Source of the DNA: JAMBLL01 sp964387145
GTDB lineage: Bacteria; Actinomycetota; Acidimicrobiia; Spongiisociales; UBA5794
Reading direction: 5' to 3'
Assembly: GCA_964387145.1 (NCBI GenBank)
Contig: CAYLVM010000003.1
Span: 14,526 to 78,525, forward strand
DNA length: 64,000 nt
Both the position numbers and the translations under genes were made by a program. The notes below the pieces were generated by a model that was not told the origin of the DNA, did no database searches, and saw only the letters and a program-made list of their open reading frames with translations. Shown piece by piece: positions 8,332 to 16,699 of this stretch; position 1 is the first letter of the stretch, and every line of letters starts with the position of its first letter.

Positions 8332-9399
8332 ATGGATCTCCGTGACGATCTCGTATCGCTCGCAGCTGCACACGCTGCAACGATCGGGGTGACGGATCTC
8401 GCTCCGTTCCCTGAGGTCGGCGACGAGATGCGTGCCAGGATCGACGCCGGGTCGACGTCGAAGCTCGGGTTCACCTACAAGGATGTCGGCGTGGCGGCGG
8501 CGCCGTTGCTCTCGTTTCCGTGGGGGCGCTCGATCATCGTCGTCGCCGTCGGGTATCTGCGCGACGGCGACGGCCCACGCGATGGCCGATCCGTCGCGCG
8601 ATTCGCCGATGGCGACCGGTACCACACGCTCACCACCATCCTGGGGGAACTCGCCGATCACCTGGATCGATCCGGCCACCGGGTCGAGATCGTCTTCGAC
8701 GATGATCGGCTCGTCGACAGGGCAGTCGCGGCGCGAGCGGGGGTGGGGTGGTCGGGGAAGAGCTCGATGCTGCTCGTCCCGGGGCACGGACCCTGGGTGC
8801 TCCTTGGCTCCATCGTGACCGACGCGTTGCTTCCGAGAGATGAAGCGATGCTGCGGACGTGCGGTACGTGTGACGACTGCATCCCTGCATGTCCAACGGC
8901 AGCGATCGTCGCACCGGGAGTGATCGATGCTCGTCGCTGTCTCGCAGCCATCTTTCAATCTCGAGGTGACATCCCGCGAGAGGTTCGCACTGCGGCAGGG
9001 GGGCGGATCTATGGGTGCGATGACTGTCTGACATCATGCCCTCCCGGGGCCCGTGACCTGGAATCTCGATCGCTGGAACCCGATGCCTTCACCGCACTCG
9101 ATCTTCTCGGTATGAGCGATCGGGAGCTTGCCTCGTCCGTCGCTCACTGGTACGTTCCGGGCCGCCGGATGCGTTTCCTGCGGCGCAACGCGCTGGTCGC
9201 TCTCGGCAACACAGGGAGCGAGACGGCGGTTCCGGTCATCCTCGGGTACCTCGGGCACCCCGACGCCATGCTGGCAAGACATGCCGCGTGGTCCCTCGGG
9301 GCCCTCGCACCCGATCTCGTGGGGAGCATCAGGGATCGACTCGTCGCCACAGAGCAGGACGATGGTGTCCGCCGCGAACTCGACGCCGCCTGCGCGTGA
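8332..9399 (+). CDS. queG: Epoxyqueuosine reductase
   Basis: QueG is a cobalamin- and [4Fe-4S]-dependent reductase that converts epoxyqueuosine to queuosine in tRNA wobble position 34. The 355-residue protein has the QueG N-terminal domain (with AGVGWSGKSS), then two ferredoxin-type clusters: C177, C180, C183, C187 (CGTCDDCIPACP) and C229, C232, C236 (GCDDCLTSCP). A short HEAT-like C-terminus follows (about 280-355). All expected cysteines are present. Its use of B12 agrees with the cobalamin riboswitch found later in the window. Confidence 0.93.
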   Translation: MDLRDDLVSLAAAHAATIGVTDLAPFPEVGDEMRARIDAGSTSKLGFTYKDVGVAAAPLLSFPWGRSIIVVAVGYLRDGDGPRDGRSVARFADGDRYHTLTTILGELADHLDRSGHRVEIVFDDDRLVDRAVAARAGVGWSGKSSMLLVPGHGPWVLLGSIVTDALLPRDEAMLRTCGTCDDCIPACPTAAIVAPGVIDARRCLAAIFQSRGDIPREVRTAAGGRIYGCDDCLTSCPPGARDLESRSLEPDAFTALDLLGMSDRELASSVAHWYVPGRRMRFLRRNALVALGNTGSETAVPVILGYLGHPDAMLARHAAWSLGALAPDLVGSIRDRLVATEQDDGVRRELDAACA

Positions 9400-9463
9400 A
9401 GCCGGTCGGGCGGGTCTACGCTGAAGTGTCGCAACGGCGGCGGTTCGCTGAAGGGAGACGACG

Positions 9464-9754
9464 ATGACGATGCTGTTCGGCGCTGCGCTGTTGGTCGGGT
9501 TCGTCATGCTGCTCGCCTGGGTGGCAGCCGCAACCGTTGCCGGAAGCGTCGAGGGCCACGAGCACCAGGACCCCGAGCGGTATCTCGGCGTCGTTGGGCG
9601 CTCGGTGATGGCGGCGTTCCTTGGATTCGGCATGGCAGGACTGTCGTCTCTCTATGCGGGCTGGCCCGTTCCCCTCGTTGTCGTGGCGTCGCTCGGCGGT
9701 GCTGGTGCATTGGTCGGTGTCGGCGTCTGGCTCGGCCCGTCCGGGGTCGAGTAG
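9464..9754 (+). CDS. Small membrane protein of unknown function
   Basis: This 96-residue protein has about three hydrophobic segments (residues 3-25, 46-65 and 69-90). A polar loop (GSVEGHEHQDPERY) separates the first two. AAGGGAG lies 6 bases before the ATG. The next gene begins 2 bases after its stop, so they are probably cotranscribed. I do not recognise a family. Confidence 0.7.
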   Translation: MTMLFGAALLVGFVMLLAWVAAATVAGSVEGHEHQDPERYLGVVGRSVMAAFLGFGMAGLSSLYAGWPVPLVVVASLGGAGALVGVGVWLGPSGVE

Positions 9755-9756
9755 CC

Positions 9757-10551
9757 GTGCTCATCGTCGCCGATGTCCACGCAGCAAGTGAAGCCCTCGC
9801 GCGTGTTGCCTCCCGCGGTGAGACGCTGCTCATCCTTGGTGATCTCGTGAACCTGATCGACTACCGCACCGGCGAGGGGATCGTTGCAGACGTCGTTGGA
9901 CTCGACACGGTCACCGCTATCGCGACCCTTCGTGAGCAGAATCGTTTCGATGAGGCGTCTGCAGTCTGGTCGACACGTGTCGCCGGTATCGAGGATCGCG
10001 TGCGAAACGACGTCGGTGTGGCAATGGCGAGTCAGTACGAGCAGGTTGCTGAGGCGCTCGGAGGGGTCGACGCGTACGTCACCTACGGGAACGTCGACCG
10101 GCCCGACATGCTCGAAGCGAGCCTTCCCCCGTCATCGAGGTACGTCGATGCCGACGTCGTGGACATCGAAGGATGGAGTGTCGGATTCGTCGGTGGCGGT
10201 GTACCGAAGCTCGGCACCGATGGTGAGGTCACCCCGTCGGTCATGGCGGACAAACTCGGTCGTCTCGGCCCGGTCGACGTGCTGTGCAGCCACGTGCCAC
10301 CGGCGATCGAGCCGCTGGCACGCGATGTCGTTGGGAGAGGATTCAAGGGGTCTGTCGAGATCCTCGAGTACATCGACGAGTTCCAGCCTGCTTTCCACTT
10401 CTTCGGTGACATCCATCAACCCCAGGCCCTGGTGTGGCGCCGCGGTGTCACCGTCTGTCGGAACGTTGGCTACTTCCGAGCGACGGGTCGACCGTTCCCG
10501 TTCCCGGCCAAATACGGGAAGGATCGCCCTTCGCTCCCGGAGGGCCCGTGA
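9757..10551 (+). CDS. Metallophosphoesterase
   Basis: This 264-residue calcineurin-like phosphoesterase has the metal-binding series DVH (Asp 6, His 8), GDLVN (Asp 29), GNVD (Asn 112), CSHVPP and FGDIHQP in order. It therefore has a complete dinuclear metal site. It starts at GTG 9757, 2 bases after the preceding stop. Its own stop overlaps the GTG of the methyltransferase by 4 bases. The substrate is unknown. Confidence 0.85.
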   Translation: MLIVADVHAASEALARVASRGETLLILGDLVNLIDYRTGEGIVADVVGLDTVTAIATLREQNRFDEASAVWSTRVAGIEDRVRNDVGVAMASQYEQVAEALGGVDAYVTYGNVDRPDMLEASLPPSSRYVDADVVDIEGWSVGFVGGGVPKLGTDGEVTPSVMADKLGRLGPVDVLCSHVPPAIEPLARDVVGRGFKGSVEILEYIDEFQPAFHFFGDIHQPQALVWRRGVTVCRNVGYFRATGRPFPFPAKYGKDRPSLPEGP

Positions 10552-11267
10552 GCTCGATCGATCTCGATGACCTCGCCAGGGGGTACGCATACCGGCAGCC
10601 GTCGTCGGCCACACGGAAACGTGCCCGTGATGCTGCCCGGGACCAGAGCGGCATCCTGCTCGATGTCGGTGGCGGTACGGGAGCACACGCCGGTGAGTGG
10701 GCTATGGGCGGGGGCGTGCCCATCGTCGTAGACCCCTCTGGACAGATGTGTTCGATCGCAGCGACACGGCGAGGCGTCGAGGTCGTCACCGCCAGAGCAG
10801 AGGCTCTTCCGTTCGTCGGACGAAGTGCCGGACTCGTGTACTTCCACCTCTCCATCCACTACGGCGCGCTCGACGCGGTGATCGACGAGGCGTGTCGCGT
10901 GGCCGTACCCGGTGCCAGGATCGAGATATGGACGTTCGCTCCTGAAACGATGGCATCGTCCGCCCTTGCACGATGGTTCCCTTCGATCGGACCGATCGAC
11001 GCTGCAAGGTTCCCGGAGATCGACCGGATCGTCGAGCATCTCTCACAACGCGGCGCCTCCGTCGAAGTGCTGGCCATGCCCGAGGTGGTGGAACGAACTG
11101 CTGCATCGTGGCAGGAGGCAGTGGCCAACAGGTTCGTCTCGACGTTGCAGCTCATCTCGAGCAATGAGATGGCCCGAGGCCTCGCCCGGTTCACCGAGAC
11201 GTACCCCGATCCCAACGATGTCTACCGCTACACGATCGACTTCGTCCGTGTCCGGGCGACACGATGA
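10548..11267 (+). CDS. Class I SAM-dependent methyltransferase
   Basis: The GTG at 10548 overlaps the preceding stop (GTGA), which decides the start and gives 239 residues. Motif I is ILLDVGGGTGAHA (near residue 36), followed by the acidic post-I strand VPIVVDPSGQM and a motif IV-like LVYFHLSIHYGALD. The fold is that of Methyltransf_11 proteins. The acceptor is not recognisable. It is probably cotranscribed with the phosphoesterase. Confidence 0.82.
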   Translation: MSSIDLDDLARGYAYRQPSSATRKRARDAARDQSGILLDVGGGTGAHAGEWAMGGGVPIVVDPSGQMCSIAATRRGVEVVTARAEALPFVGRSAGLVYFHLSIHYGALDAVIDEACRVAVPGARIEIWTFAPETMASSALARWFPSIGPIDAARFPEIDRIVEHLSQRGASVEVLAMPEVVERTAASWQEAVANRFVSTLQLISSNEMARGLARFTETYPDPNDVYRYTIDFVRVRATR

Positions 11268-11321
11268 GCGACGCTACCTGTGGCGCTAACCTGCGCCACC
11301 AAGATCACAAAGGAGGTACGC

Positions 11322-11765
11322 GTGACCGTGGAGGGAACCGTACAACGCATCGAGGTATCTGCCGAGCCACAGCACGTCTACGAGGTCGCTCTCGATCTCG
11401 AGGCGTACCCGGAGTGGGCCGGCGGCGTCAAGACGGTCGCGGTCACCAAACAGGATGAGTACGGAAGGCCCCAAGAGGCAGACTTCGTAGTCGACGGCAT
11501 GGTCAAGGAGATTTCCTACACGCTCGTGTACGACTTCAACCACGACAATGGTTTCTCCTGGAAAGCGATCCCGAACGACGACATCACGGAACTCAAGGGT
11601 CAGTACGAGTTCAACGAGATGGAAGAGGGCTGTTGTGAGGTCGTGTACGCACTCAAGGTAGATCCGGCCTTCACCGTCCCCGGGTTCCTCCGTCGTCAGG
11701 CCGAGAAGCAGATCGTCGGCACAGCACTGCGTGGGCTCAAGAAGCGGGCTGAAGAGACCAACTGA
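11322..11765 (+). CDS. SRPBCC-family protein (START-like ligand-binding fold)
   Basis: This 147-residue protein matches the polyketide cyclase/dehydrase (SRPBCC) group, a helix-grip fold with a hydrophobic pocket. Features are AEPQHVYEVALDLEAYPEWAGGVKTV at the N-terminus and a C-terminal helix (FLRRQAEKQIVGTALRGLKKRAEE). AAAGGAGG lies 5 bases upstream of GTG 11322 and fixes the start. The stop shares one base with the ATG of the ArsA-like ATPase, so the two are coupled. The ligand is unknown. Confidence 0.85.
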   Translation: MTVEGTVQRIEVSAEPQHVYEVALDLEAYPEWAGGVKTVAVTKQDEYGRPQEADFVVDGMVKEISYTLVYDFNHDNGFSWKAIPNDDITELKGQYEFNEMEEGCCEVVYALKVDPAFTVPGFLRRQAEKQIVGTALRGLKKRAEETN

Positions 11766-12943
11766 TGCGGATTATCCTGGTCACTGGCAAGGGGGGAGTC
11801 GGCAAGACCACCGTCTCGGCAGCGACAGCACTGCGGGCAGCCGACCTTGGCTACCGCACGCTCGTGATGTCGACCGACCCGGCACACTCTCTCGCTGACG
11901 CATTCAGTTGTCGGCTCGGAGACGACCCCACACCTGTGGTCCCGAACCTCGATGCACAACAGATCGACAGTCAGCAACGACTCGAAGAGTCGTGGGGAGA
12001 CGTTCGAGACCACCTCACCGAGTTGTTCGACTGGTCAGGGCTCAAGGGGATCGAGGCTGAGGAGCTCACCGTGTTCCCCGGGATGGACGAACTGTTCTCG
12101 CTTGCATCGGTGCGTGACCACGCGCGTTCCGATGAGTACGACCTCATCGTCGTCGACTGTGCGCCGACGGCGGAGACTCTTCGATTGCTGAGCTTGCCCG
12201 AGGTGATGTCGTGGTACATGGACAAGATGTTCCCGCTTTCACGACGCGTCGTGAAAGTCGTTCGGCCCGTGCTGGCCAAGATGTCGTCGATGCCGGTGGC
12301 CGACGACGCCGTCTTCGATGCAGTCGCCCGGTTCTATGAGCGCCTCGATGGGATCCGCGAGTTGTTGTCAGACCCCGAGATCACGACGGCGAGGCTCGTC
12401 ATGAACCCGGAGAAGATGGTGATTGCCGAAGCCCGCAGGACGTACACCTACCTCGGGCTCTTCGGCTACGGTGTCGACTCGGCGATCGTCAACCGCGTTC
12501 TCCCCGACTCGGTCACGGACCCCTACTTCGACCGATGGCGCGAGATCCAGGAGGGTCATCTCGAGACGGTGGCCGATGGGTTCATCGGCACCGACATCCG
12601 AACGCTGCGACTCTTCGACGAGGAGATGGTCGGAATCGAGTTGTTGAGGGTGGTTGCCGAGGAGCTCTACGGGGACGATGACCCGACAGACCGGCTCTCA
12701 GCGATCGATCCGCTCAGGATTGAAGACGAGGCCGATTCCGACGACGTCGCCCTCGTGCTCAGCGTTCCCCTCGCAGAGAAGGGCGACGTCGACGTCATGA
12801 GGCACGACGACGAGCTCTTCGTGACGATCGGGCCGTACCGACGAAGCCTCGTGCTCCCCGATTCACTGAAGCGACGCAAGATCAAACGAGCCAAGCTCGA
12901 CGCGGGAGAGCTCCGCGTCTTGTTCACATTGGAGGATCGATGA
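11765..12943 (+). CDS. ArsA/GET3-family ATPase
   Basis: This 392-residue P-loop ATPase has the deviant Walker A GKGGVGKTT at residues 8-16 and the family motif STDPAHSLADAF. It also has Walker B-like DLIVVDCAPTAETLRLLSLPE. The last 70 residues resemble the beta-rich ArsA/HSP20-like domain (VALVLSVPLAEKGDVDV...). No arsenite-binding Cys set is evident, so arsenic export is unlikely. Actinobacterial members are of unknown client range. It is coupled upstream to the SRPBCC gene and downstream (ATGA) to a small ORF. Confidence 0.88.
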   Translation: MRIILVTGKGGVGKTTVSAATALRAADLGYRTLVMSTDPAHSLADAFSCRLGDDPTPVVPNLDAQQIDSQQRLEESWGDVRDHLTELFDWSGLKGIEAEELTVFPGMDELFSLASVRDHARSDEYDLIVVDCAPTAETLRLLSLPEVMSWYMDKMFPLSRRVVKVVRPVLAKMSSMPVADDAVFDAVARFYERLDGIRELLSDPEITTARLVMNPEKMVIAEARRTYTYLGLFGYGVDSAIVNRVLPDSVTDPYFDRWREIQEGHLETVADGFIGTDIRTLRLFDEEMVGIELLRVVAEELYGDDDPTDRLSAIDPLRIEDEADSDDVALVLSVPLAEKGDVDVMRHDDELFVTIGPYRRSLVLPDSLKRRKIKRAKLDAGELRVLFTLEDR

Positions 12944-13128
12944 GCAACGAGAAATCGACTGATGCACTCGTGGACGGCGTCAAGACGGCAGTCGTTCACT
13001 TCGGGAAGGCCGCATTCGAGGTCGCAGCAGGTGTTGGCTCCCTCTTCATCGGGATCACCCAAACGGTACGATCCGGTTCACAGCCCGATGACAACGACAC
13101 CGGCCCACAGAAGGTCCCCGTCGAGTAG
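12940..13128 (+). CDS. Small protein of unknown function
   Basis: A 62-residue protein whose ATG overlaps the stop of the ArsA-like gene (ATGA). Its centre (VKTAVVHFGKAAFEVAAGVGSLFIGITQTV) is an amphipathic to hydrophobic helix. Both ends are polar. The overlap and the position in a conserved-looking run (SRPBCC, ArsA-like, ROK kinase) support translation. No family is recognised. Confidence 0.65.
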   Translation: MSNEKSTDALVDGVKTAVVHFGKAAFEVAAGVGSLFIGITQTVRSGSQPDDNDTGPQKVPVE

Positions 13129-13140
13129 GAGGTCGCGTTC

Positions 13141-14073
13141 ATGTCAACGATCGGGATCGATCTCGGTGGAACCAAGGCGCTTGCCGTGCTTGTCGACGAC
13201 GGCGAGGTCACAGAGACGCGGCGCGTTGGCCTCGATCGCTCTCTCGGCACCATCGATGCGGTCATCGCATCGATCGAGGCCATCCAGAGCGACGACACGA
13301 CGTCGATCGGCGTGGGTGTCGCCGGACTCGTACGGACGTCCGATGGTGTTCTGGTCTGGGGTCCCCACCTTCCGGGAAGCAACGTCGCGATCGGTTCGGA
13401 GATCTCGAAACGGTTCGGCGTCCCGGTGTTCGTCGACAACGACGCGAACACGGCCCTGTACGGCGAGCTGAAGTTCGGTGTGGCGAGCGGCTATCGCGAT
13501 GTCGTGCTGGTCACGCTCGGCACGGGGATCGGTGGTGCGATCGCCGTCGACGGTGAGATCTACCGCGGGTCCGGGTTCGCAGGCGAGTGGGGGCACGTGC
13601 GTGTGGAAGGTGACGGTCTGCTGTGCGACTGTGGTCGCAGAGGATGTTGGGAGACCCGAGCGTCCGGGCCCGCACTGGTACGACTTGCAAAGGAGGTCAC
13701 GACGGGGAACCCCGATTGTGCATTGGCACGGATCTTGAACGGCGCCCCGATCACGGGAGAGACCGTCGTTGCTGCAGCCGATGCGGGTGACGAGACGGCT
13801 CGTGCCCTCGTCACCGAGGTCGGTCGTGCACTCGGGCAAGGTCTCGCCGACCTGACGGCCATTCTCGATCCAGAGTTGATCGTCGTTGGCGGCGGTCTCG
13901 GTTCGATCGGCGAGTCGATCGTCGGACCTGCACGCCGGGTTCTCGCCGACTCGCTTCATGGTGGGAATCTTCGGGTTCCTCCTACCGTTCAGGTAGCGAA
14001 GCTCGGACCAACGGCAGGTGCTGTTGGTGCTGCGCTCATGGCTGAAGAGGAGACGCGTGGACGACTTGGGTAG
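13141..14073 (+). CDS. ROK-family sugar kinase, probable glucokinase
   Basis: This 310-residue ROK kinase begins with the phosphate-1 motif IGIDLGGTK (4-12). It has FVDNDANTALYGE and a complete ROK zinc site C162-x-C164-GRRG-C169-x-E171. The sugar-binding block GEWGHVRVE is as in glucokinases. ROK proteins without an N-terminal HTH are usually kinases, and none is present here. It starts at ATG 13141 after AGGAGG. Glucose as substrate is the most likely assignment but is not proven. Confidence 0.88.
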   Translation: MSTIGIDLGGTKALAVLVDDGEVTETRRVGLDRSLGTIDAVIASIEAIQSDDTTSIGVGVAGLVRTSDGVLVWGPHLPGSNVAIGSEISKRFGVPVFVDNDANTALYGELKFGVASGYRDVVLVTLGTGIGGAIAVDGEIYRGSGFAGEWGHVRVEGDGLLCDCGRRGCWETRASGPALVRLAKEVTTGNPDCALARILNGAPITGETVVAAADAGDETARALVTEVGRALGQGLADLTAILDPELIVVGGGLGSIGESIVGPARRVLADSLHGGNLRVPPTVQVAKLGPTAGAVGAALMAEEETRGRLG

Positions 14074-14473
14074 AAACCAGATGCGTGGTGTCGACGATTC
14101 GACGCCGATCGACCGGCGCGGATGGCGTGAGGTGTCGATGGAAGCAGTCCTACTGATCCCGAACCTCGTCAAACTGCTCATGCGACTGATGCGTGATCCA
14201 CGGGTCCCGATACGTCGAAAGGTGCTCGTCGGGGCAGTCATCGTCTACGTCGTGTCCCCGATCGACCTGATCCCCGATTTCATCGTCGGATTCGGCAAAC
14301 TCGACGACATCGTCGTTCTGTCCGTAGCGATCAACCACCTCATGGCCGGTGCCGAGGCGACCATCGTCGAAGAACACTGGGACGGTTCCGTCGACTCCCT
14401 CGACCTCGTGCTCTCTGTCTTTCGTTGGGGTGCTGAGATCGTCCCTGGACTCGACAAGGTGCTGCCGGAGTAG
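14057..14473 (+). CDS. DUF1232 (YkvA-like) membrane protein
   Basis: This 138-residue protein has the DUF1232 signature VPIRRKVLVGAVIVYVVSPIDLIPD followed by GKLDDIVVL, typical of YkvA-type proteins. Two hydrophobic stretches flank the SPIDLIPD turn. I chose GTG 14057 because GAGGAG lies 4 bases upstream. The start then overlaps the end of the ROK gene by 17 bases. The longer ATG at 14018 lies deep in that gene. Function is unknown. Confidence 0.82.
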   Translation: MDDLGRNQMRGVDDSTPIDRRGWREVSMEAVLLIPNLVKLLMRLMRDPRVPIRRKVLVGAVIVYVVSPIDLIPDFIVGFGKLDDIVVLSVAINHLMAGAEATIVEEHWDGSVDSLDLVLSVFRWGAEIVPGLDKVLPE

Positions 14474-14496
14474 GCCGGGCGCTGTACGATCGGCGC

Positions 14497-14502
14497 TATC
14501 GT
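14497..14502 (+). promoter_or_regulatory. Putative -10 element of a leaderless promoter (aminotransferase)
   Basis: TATCGT is followed by exactly 6 bases (CGTCCC) and the ATG at 14509. No Shine-Dalgarno sequence is present. The pattern is the same as before queG. Confidence 0.55.
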
Positions 14503-14508
14503 CGTCCC

Positions 14509-15690
14509 ATGCAGTTTCGACGAATCGACAATCTTCCTCCCTACGTGTTCGCCGAGGTGAACGAGCGGACGAGGCAAGCCCGCAGGGCCGGCATCGACGT
14601 CATCGACCTCGGCTTCGGCAACCCCGACATCCCATCTCCTCCCGGCGTCGTCGACAAGCTCGTCGAGGCGGCCCGCCAGGGAAAGAACCATCGCTACTCG
14701 GCATCACGCGGGATACCGAACCTGCGCAAAGCGGTGGCAGACCGGTACCTGCGGGCGTTCGGCGTGTCCCTCGACCCCGACACGGAGATCATCAACACGA
14801 TCGGAGCAAAGGAGGGGCTCTCACATCTGATGTGGGTGCTCGTCCAGCCGGGAGACGTTGCTCTCGTTCCCGAACCGTCGTACCCGATACACATCTACGC
14901 TCCCGTCCTTGCAGGCGCAGAGGTACGCCGAGTGCGTCTGACCACCGACTCGGACTTCTTCGATCGCTTGACAGCGGCGTTCCGCACATCCTGGCCAAAG
15001 CCCAAGGTGATCGTCACGTCTTTCCCACACAACCCGACGACGGTGGCGGTAGACCTCGATTTCTTCGAGCGGCTCGTCGACTTCGCTCACCGCAACGACG
15101 TCGTCATCGTCCACGACTTCGCCTACGCCGACATCAGCTTCGATGGGTATCGGCCCCCGTCCCTGCTTCAGGTCGACGGAGCCAAGGATGTGGCGGTCGA
15201 GCTCTACACCCTTTCCAAGTCCCACTCGATGGCGGGATGGCGAGTCGGGTTCGTCGTCGGCAACGCAGAGATCGTCGATGCCCTTGGCCAGTTGAAGTCC
15301 TACCTCGACTACGGCACGTTCCAACCCATCCAGATCGCCTCGATCATCGCGTTGAATGAACACGATGCGTACATCGATGAGGTCGTCGATGTCTACCGAA
15401 CACGTCGTGACACGTTGATCGAAGGGCTGCATCGAGCAGGATGGGAGGTCGAAGCTCCCCGGGCCACCATGTTCGTATGGGCGAGGATCCCGGAGCGCTT
15501 CATCGATCGTGGAAGCCTTCAGTTCGCCTTCGACCTCCTCGACCATGCCCAGGTCGCCGTCAGCCCCGGCATCGGCTTCGGGCCGTCGGGAGATCACCAC
15601 GTCCGTTTCGCCTTGGTCGAGAACGAACAACGAATCTCCCAGGCCATGCGGAACATTCGAAGGTACCTGTCCACCGGAACACCTTCGTGA
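14509..15690 (+). CDS. Class I/II aminotransferase, AlaC-like
   Basis: This 393-residue fold-type I PLP enzyme closely resembles glutamate-pyruvate aminotransferase AlaC. Shared blocks are RIDNLPPYVFAEV, DVIDLGFGNPDIPSPP, HRYSASRGIPNLRKA, TIGAKEGLSHLMW and PSYPIHIYAPV. The Schiff-base lysine is K237 in LSKSHSMAGWRVGF. It may make alanine from pyruvate. A diaminopimelate-type role is less likely but possible. It stands alone between the DUF1232 and fab genes. Confidence 0.9.
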   Translation: MQFRRIDNLPPYVFAEVNERTRQARRAGIDVIDLGFGNPDIPSPPGVVDKLVEAARQGKNHRYSASRGIPNLRKAVADRYLRAFGVSLDPDTEIINTIGAKEGLSHLMWVLVQPGDVALVPEPSYPIHIYAPVLAGAEVRRVRLTTDSDFFDRLTAAFRTSWPKPKVIVTSFPHNPTTVAVDLDFFERLVDFAHRNDVVIVHDFAYADISFDGYRPPSLLQVDGAKDVAVELYTLSKSHSMAGWRVGFVVGNAEIVDALGQLKSYLDYGTFQPIQIASIIALNEHDAYIDEVVDVYRTRRDTLIEGLHRAGWEVEAPRATMFVWARIPERFIDRGSLQFAFDLLDHAQVAVSPGIGFGPSGDHHVRFALVENEQRISQAMRNIRRYLSTGTPS

Positions 15691-15747
15691 AACCGGTCTG
15701 CACCACGACAGGTCACAACGTCGTCACCAATCCGGGGTAGGAAGAAC

Positions 15748-16674
15748 ATGAGCTACGCGGTGCTGTTCCCAGGCCAAGGCAGTCAACGCGTCGGGATGTG
15801 CCCCGACGTCCGAGAACGCCGAACCGACCTTCTCGGGCCGGCAGCGAACGACGTACTCGGTTGGAACCTCGATCGAATGATCGCCGAGGGCCCGCCGGAG
15901 GACCTCGTCAAGACGCAGCATGCTCAACCAGCGCTGTACGCAACTTCATTCGCCCTGTGGAGCGAGTTTTCCGATGCGGTCGAGGTGCCGCCATCTGCCG
16001 CGGCAGGCCACTCGCTCGGGGAGTACACCGCCCTTGCAGCAGCAGGTGCGTTCTCGTACATCGATGGGCTGGCGCTCGTAGCCAGACGCGGGTTGGCGAT
16101 GGCCGATGCAGCAGCACAGGCATCGTCGGGGATGGCTGCGCTCATCGGCGCCGACATCGCGACCGCTGAAGACGTCGTATCCCACCGACGCGCGATCGGC
16201 GGAGATCTCGTCATAGCCAACATCAACGCTCCGGGCCAGATCGTCGTAGCCGGCAGTACAGACGACATCGAGTGGCTGGCCGCCAACGCCAGGGAACACG
16301 GCATACGCAGGGCGATCGTCCTCGAAGTCGCCGGAGGGTTCCACTCCCCGTTCATGGCTCCGGCGGCAAAGTCGCTGCGCAGGGCACTTGAAGGTGTGGC
16401 AATGGCCCCGCCACACTTCGCCGTGTACGCGAACGTCTCAGCGGAACCGACGGACGATCCGGTCAGGACCCTGAGCGCGCAGCTGACCGCACCGGTTCGT
16501 TTCTCTGAGACACTTACGGCTATCGCTGCTTGTGGTGTCGACACGTTCATCCACATCGGTCCGGGTGACGTCACCGCCGGACTCGTCAAACGGACCGTCG
16601 ACGACGCTACGGTTCACGTCGTTTCGAGCATCGAGCAAGCGCGTGAAGTCGCGAGTGTGGTGTCCGTACAATGA
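15748..16674 (+). CDS. fabD: Malonyl-CoA:ACP transacylase
   Basis: FabD moves malonyl from CoA to acyl-carrier protein for fatty-acid elongation. The 308-residue protein starts MSYAVLFPGQGSQ. It carries the nucleophile motif GHSLGEY (Ser 89) and the later block GGFHSPFM with the catalytic His region. TAGGAAGAAC lies directly before the ATG. It is the first gene of fabD-fabH-fabG-acpP-fabF. A 57-base gap separates it from the aminotransferase. Confidence 0.95.
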   Translation: MSYAVLFPGQGSQRVGMCPDVRERRTDLLGPAANDVLGWNLDRMIAEGPPEDLVKTQHAQPALYATSFALWSEFSDAVEVPPSAAAGHSLGEYTALAAAGAFSYIDGLALVARRGLAMADAAAQASSGMAALIGADIATAEDVVSHRRAIGGDLVIANINAPGQIVVAGSTDDIEWLAANAREHGIRRAIVLEVAGGFHSPFMAPAAKSLRRALEGVAMAPPHFAVYANVSAEPTDDPVRTLSAQLTAPVRFSETLTAIAACGVDTFIHIGPGDVTAGLVKRTVDDATVHVVSSIEQAREVASVVSVQ

Positions 16675-16699
16675 TGCCCTCAGGGAAGGAATCACACTC

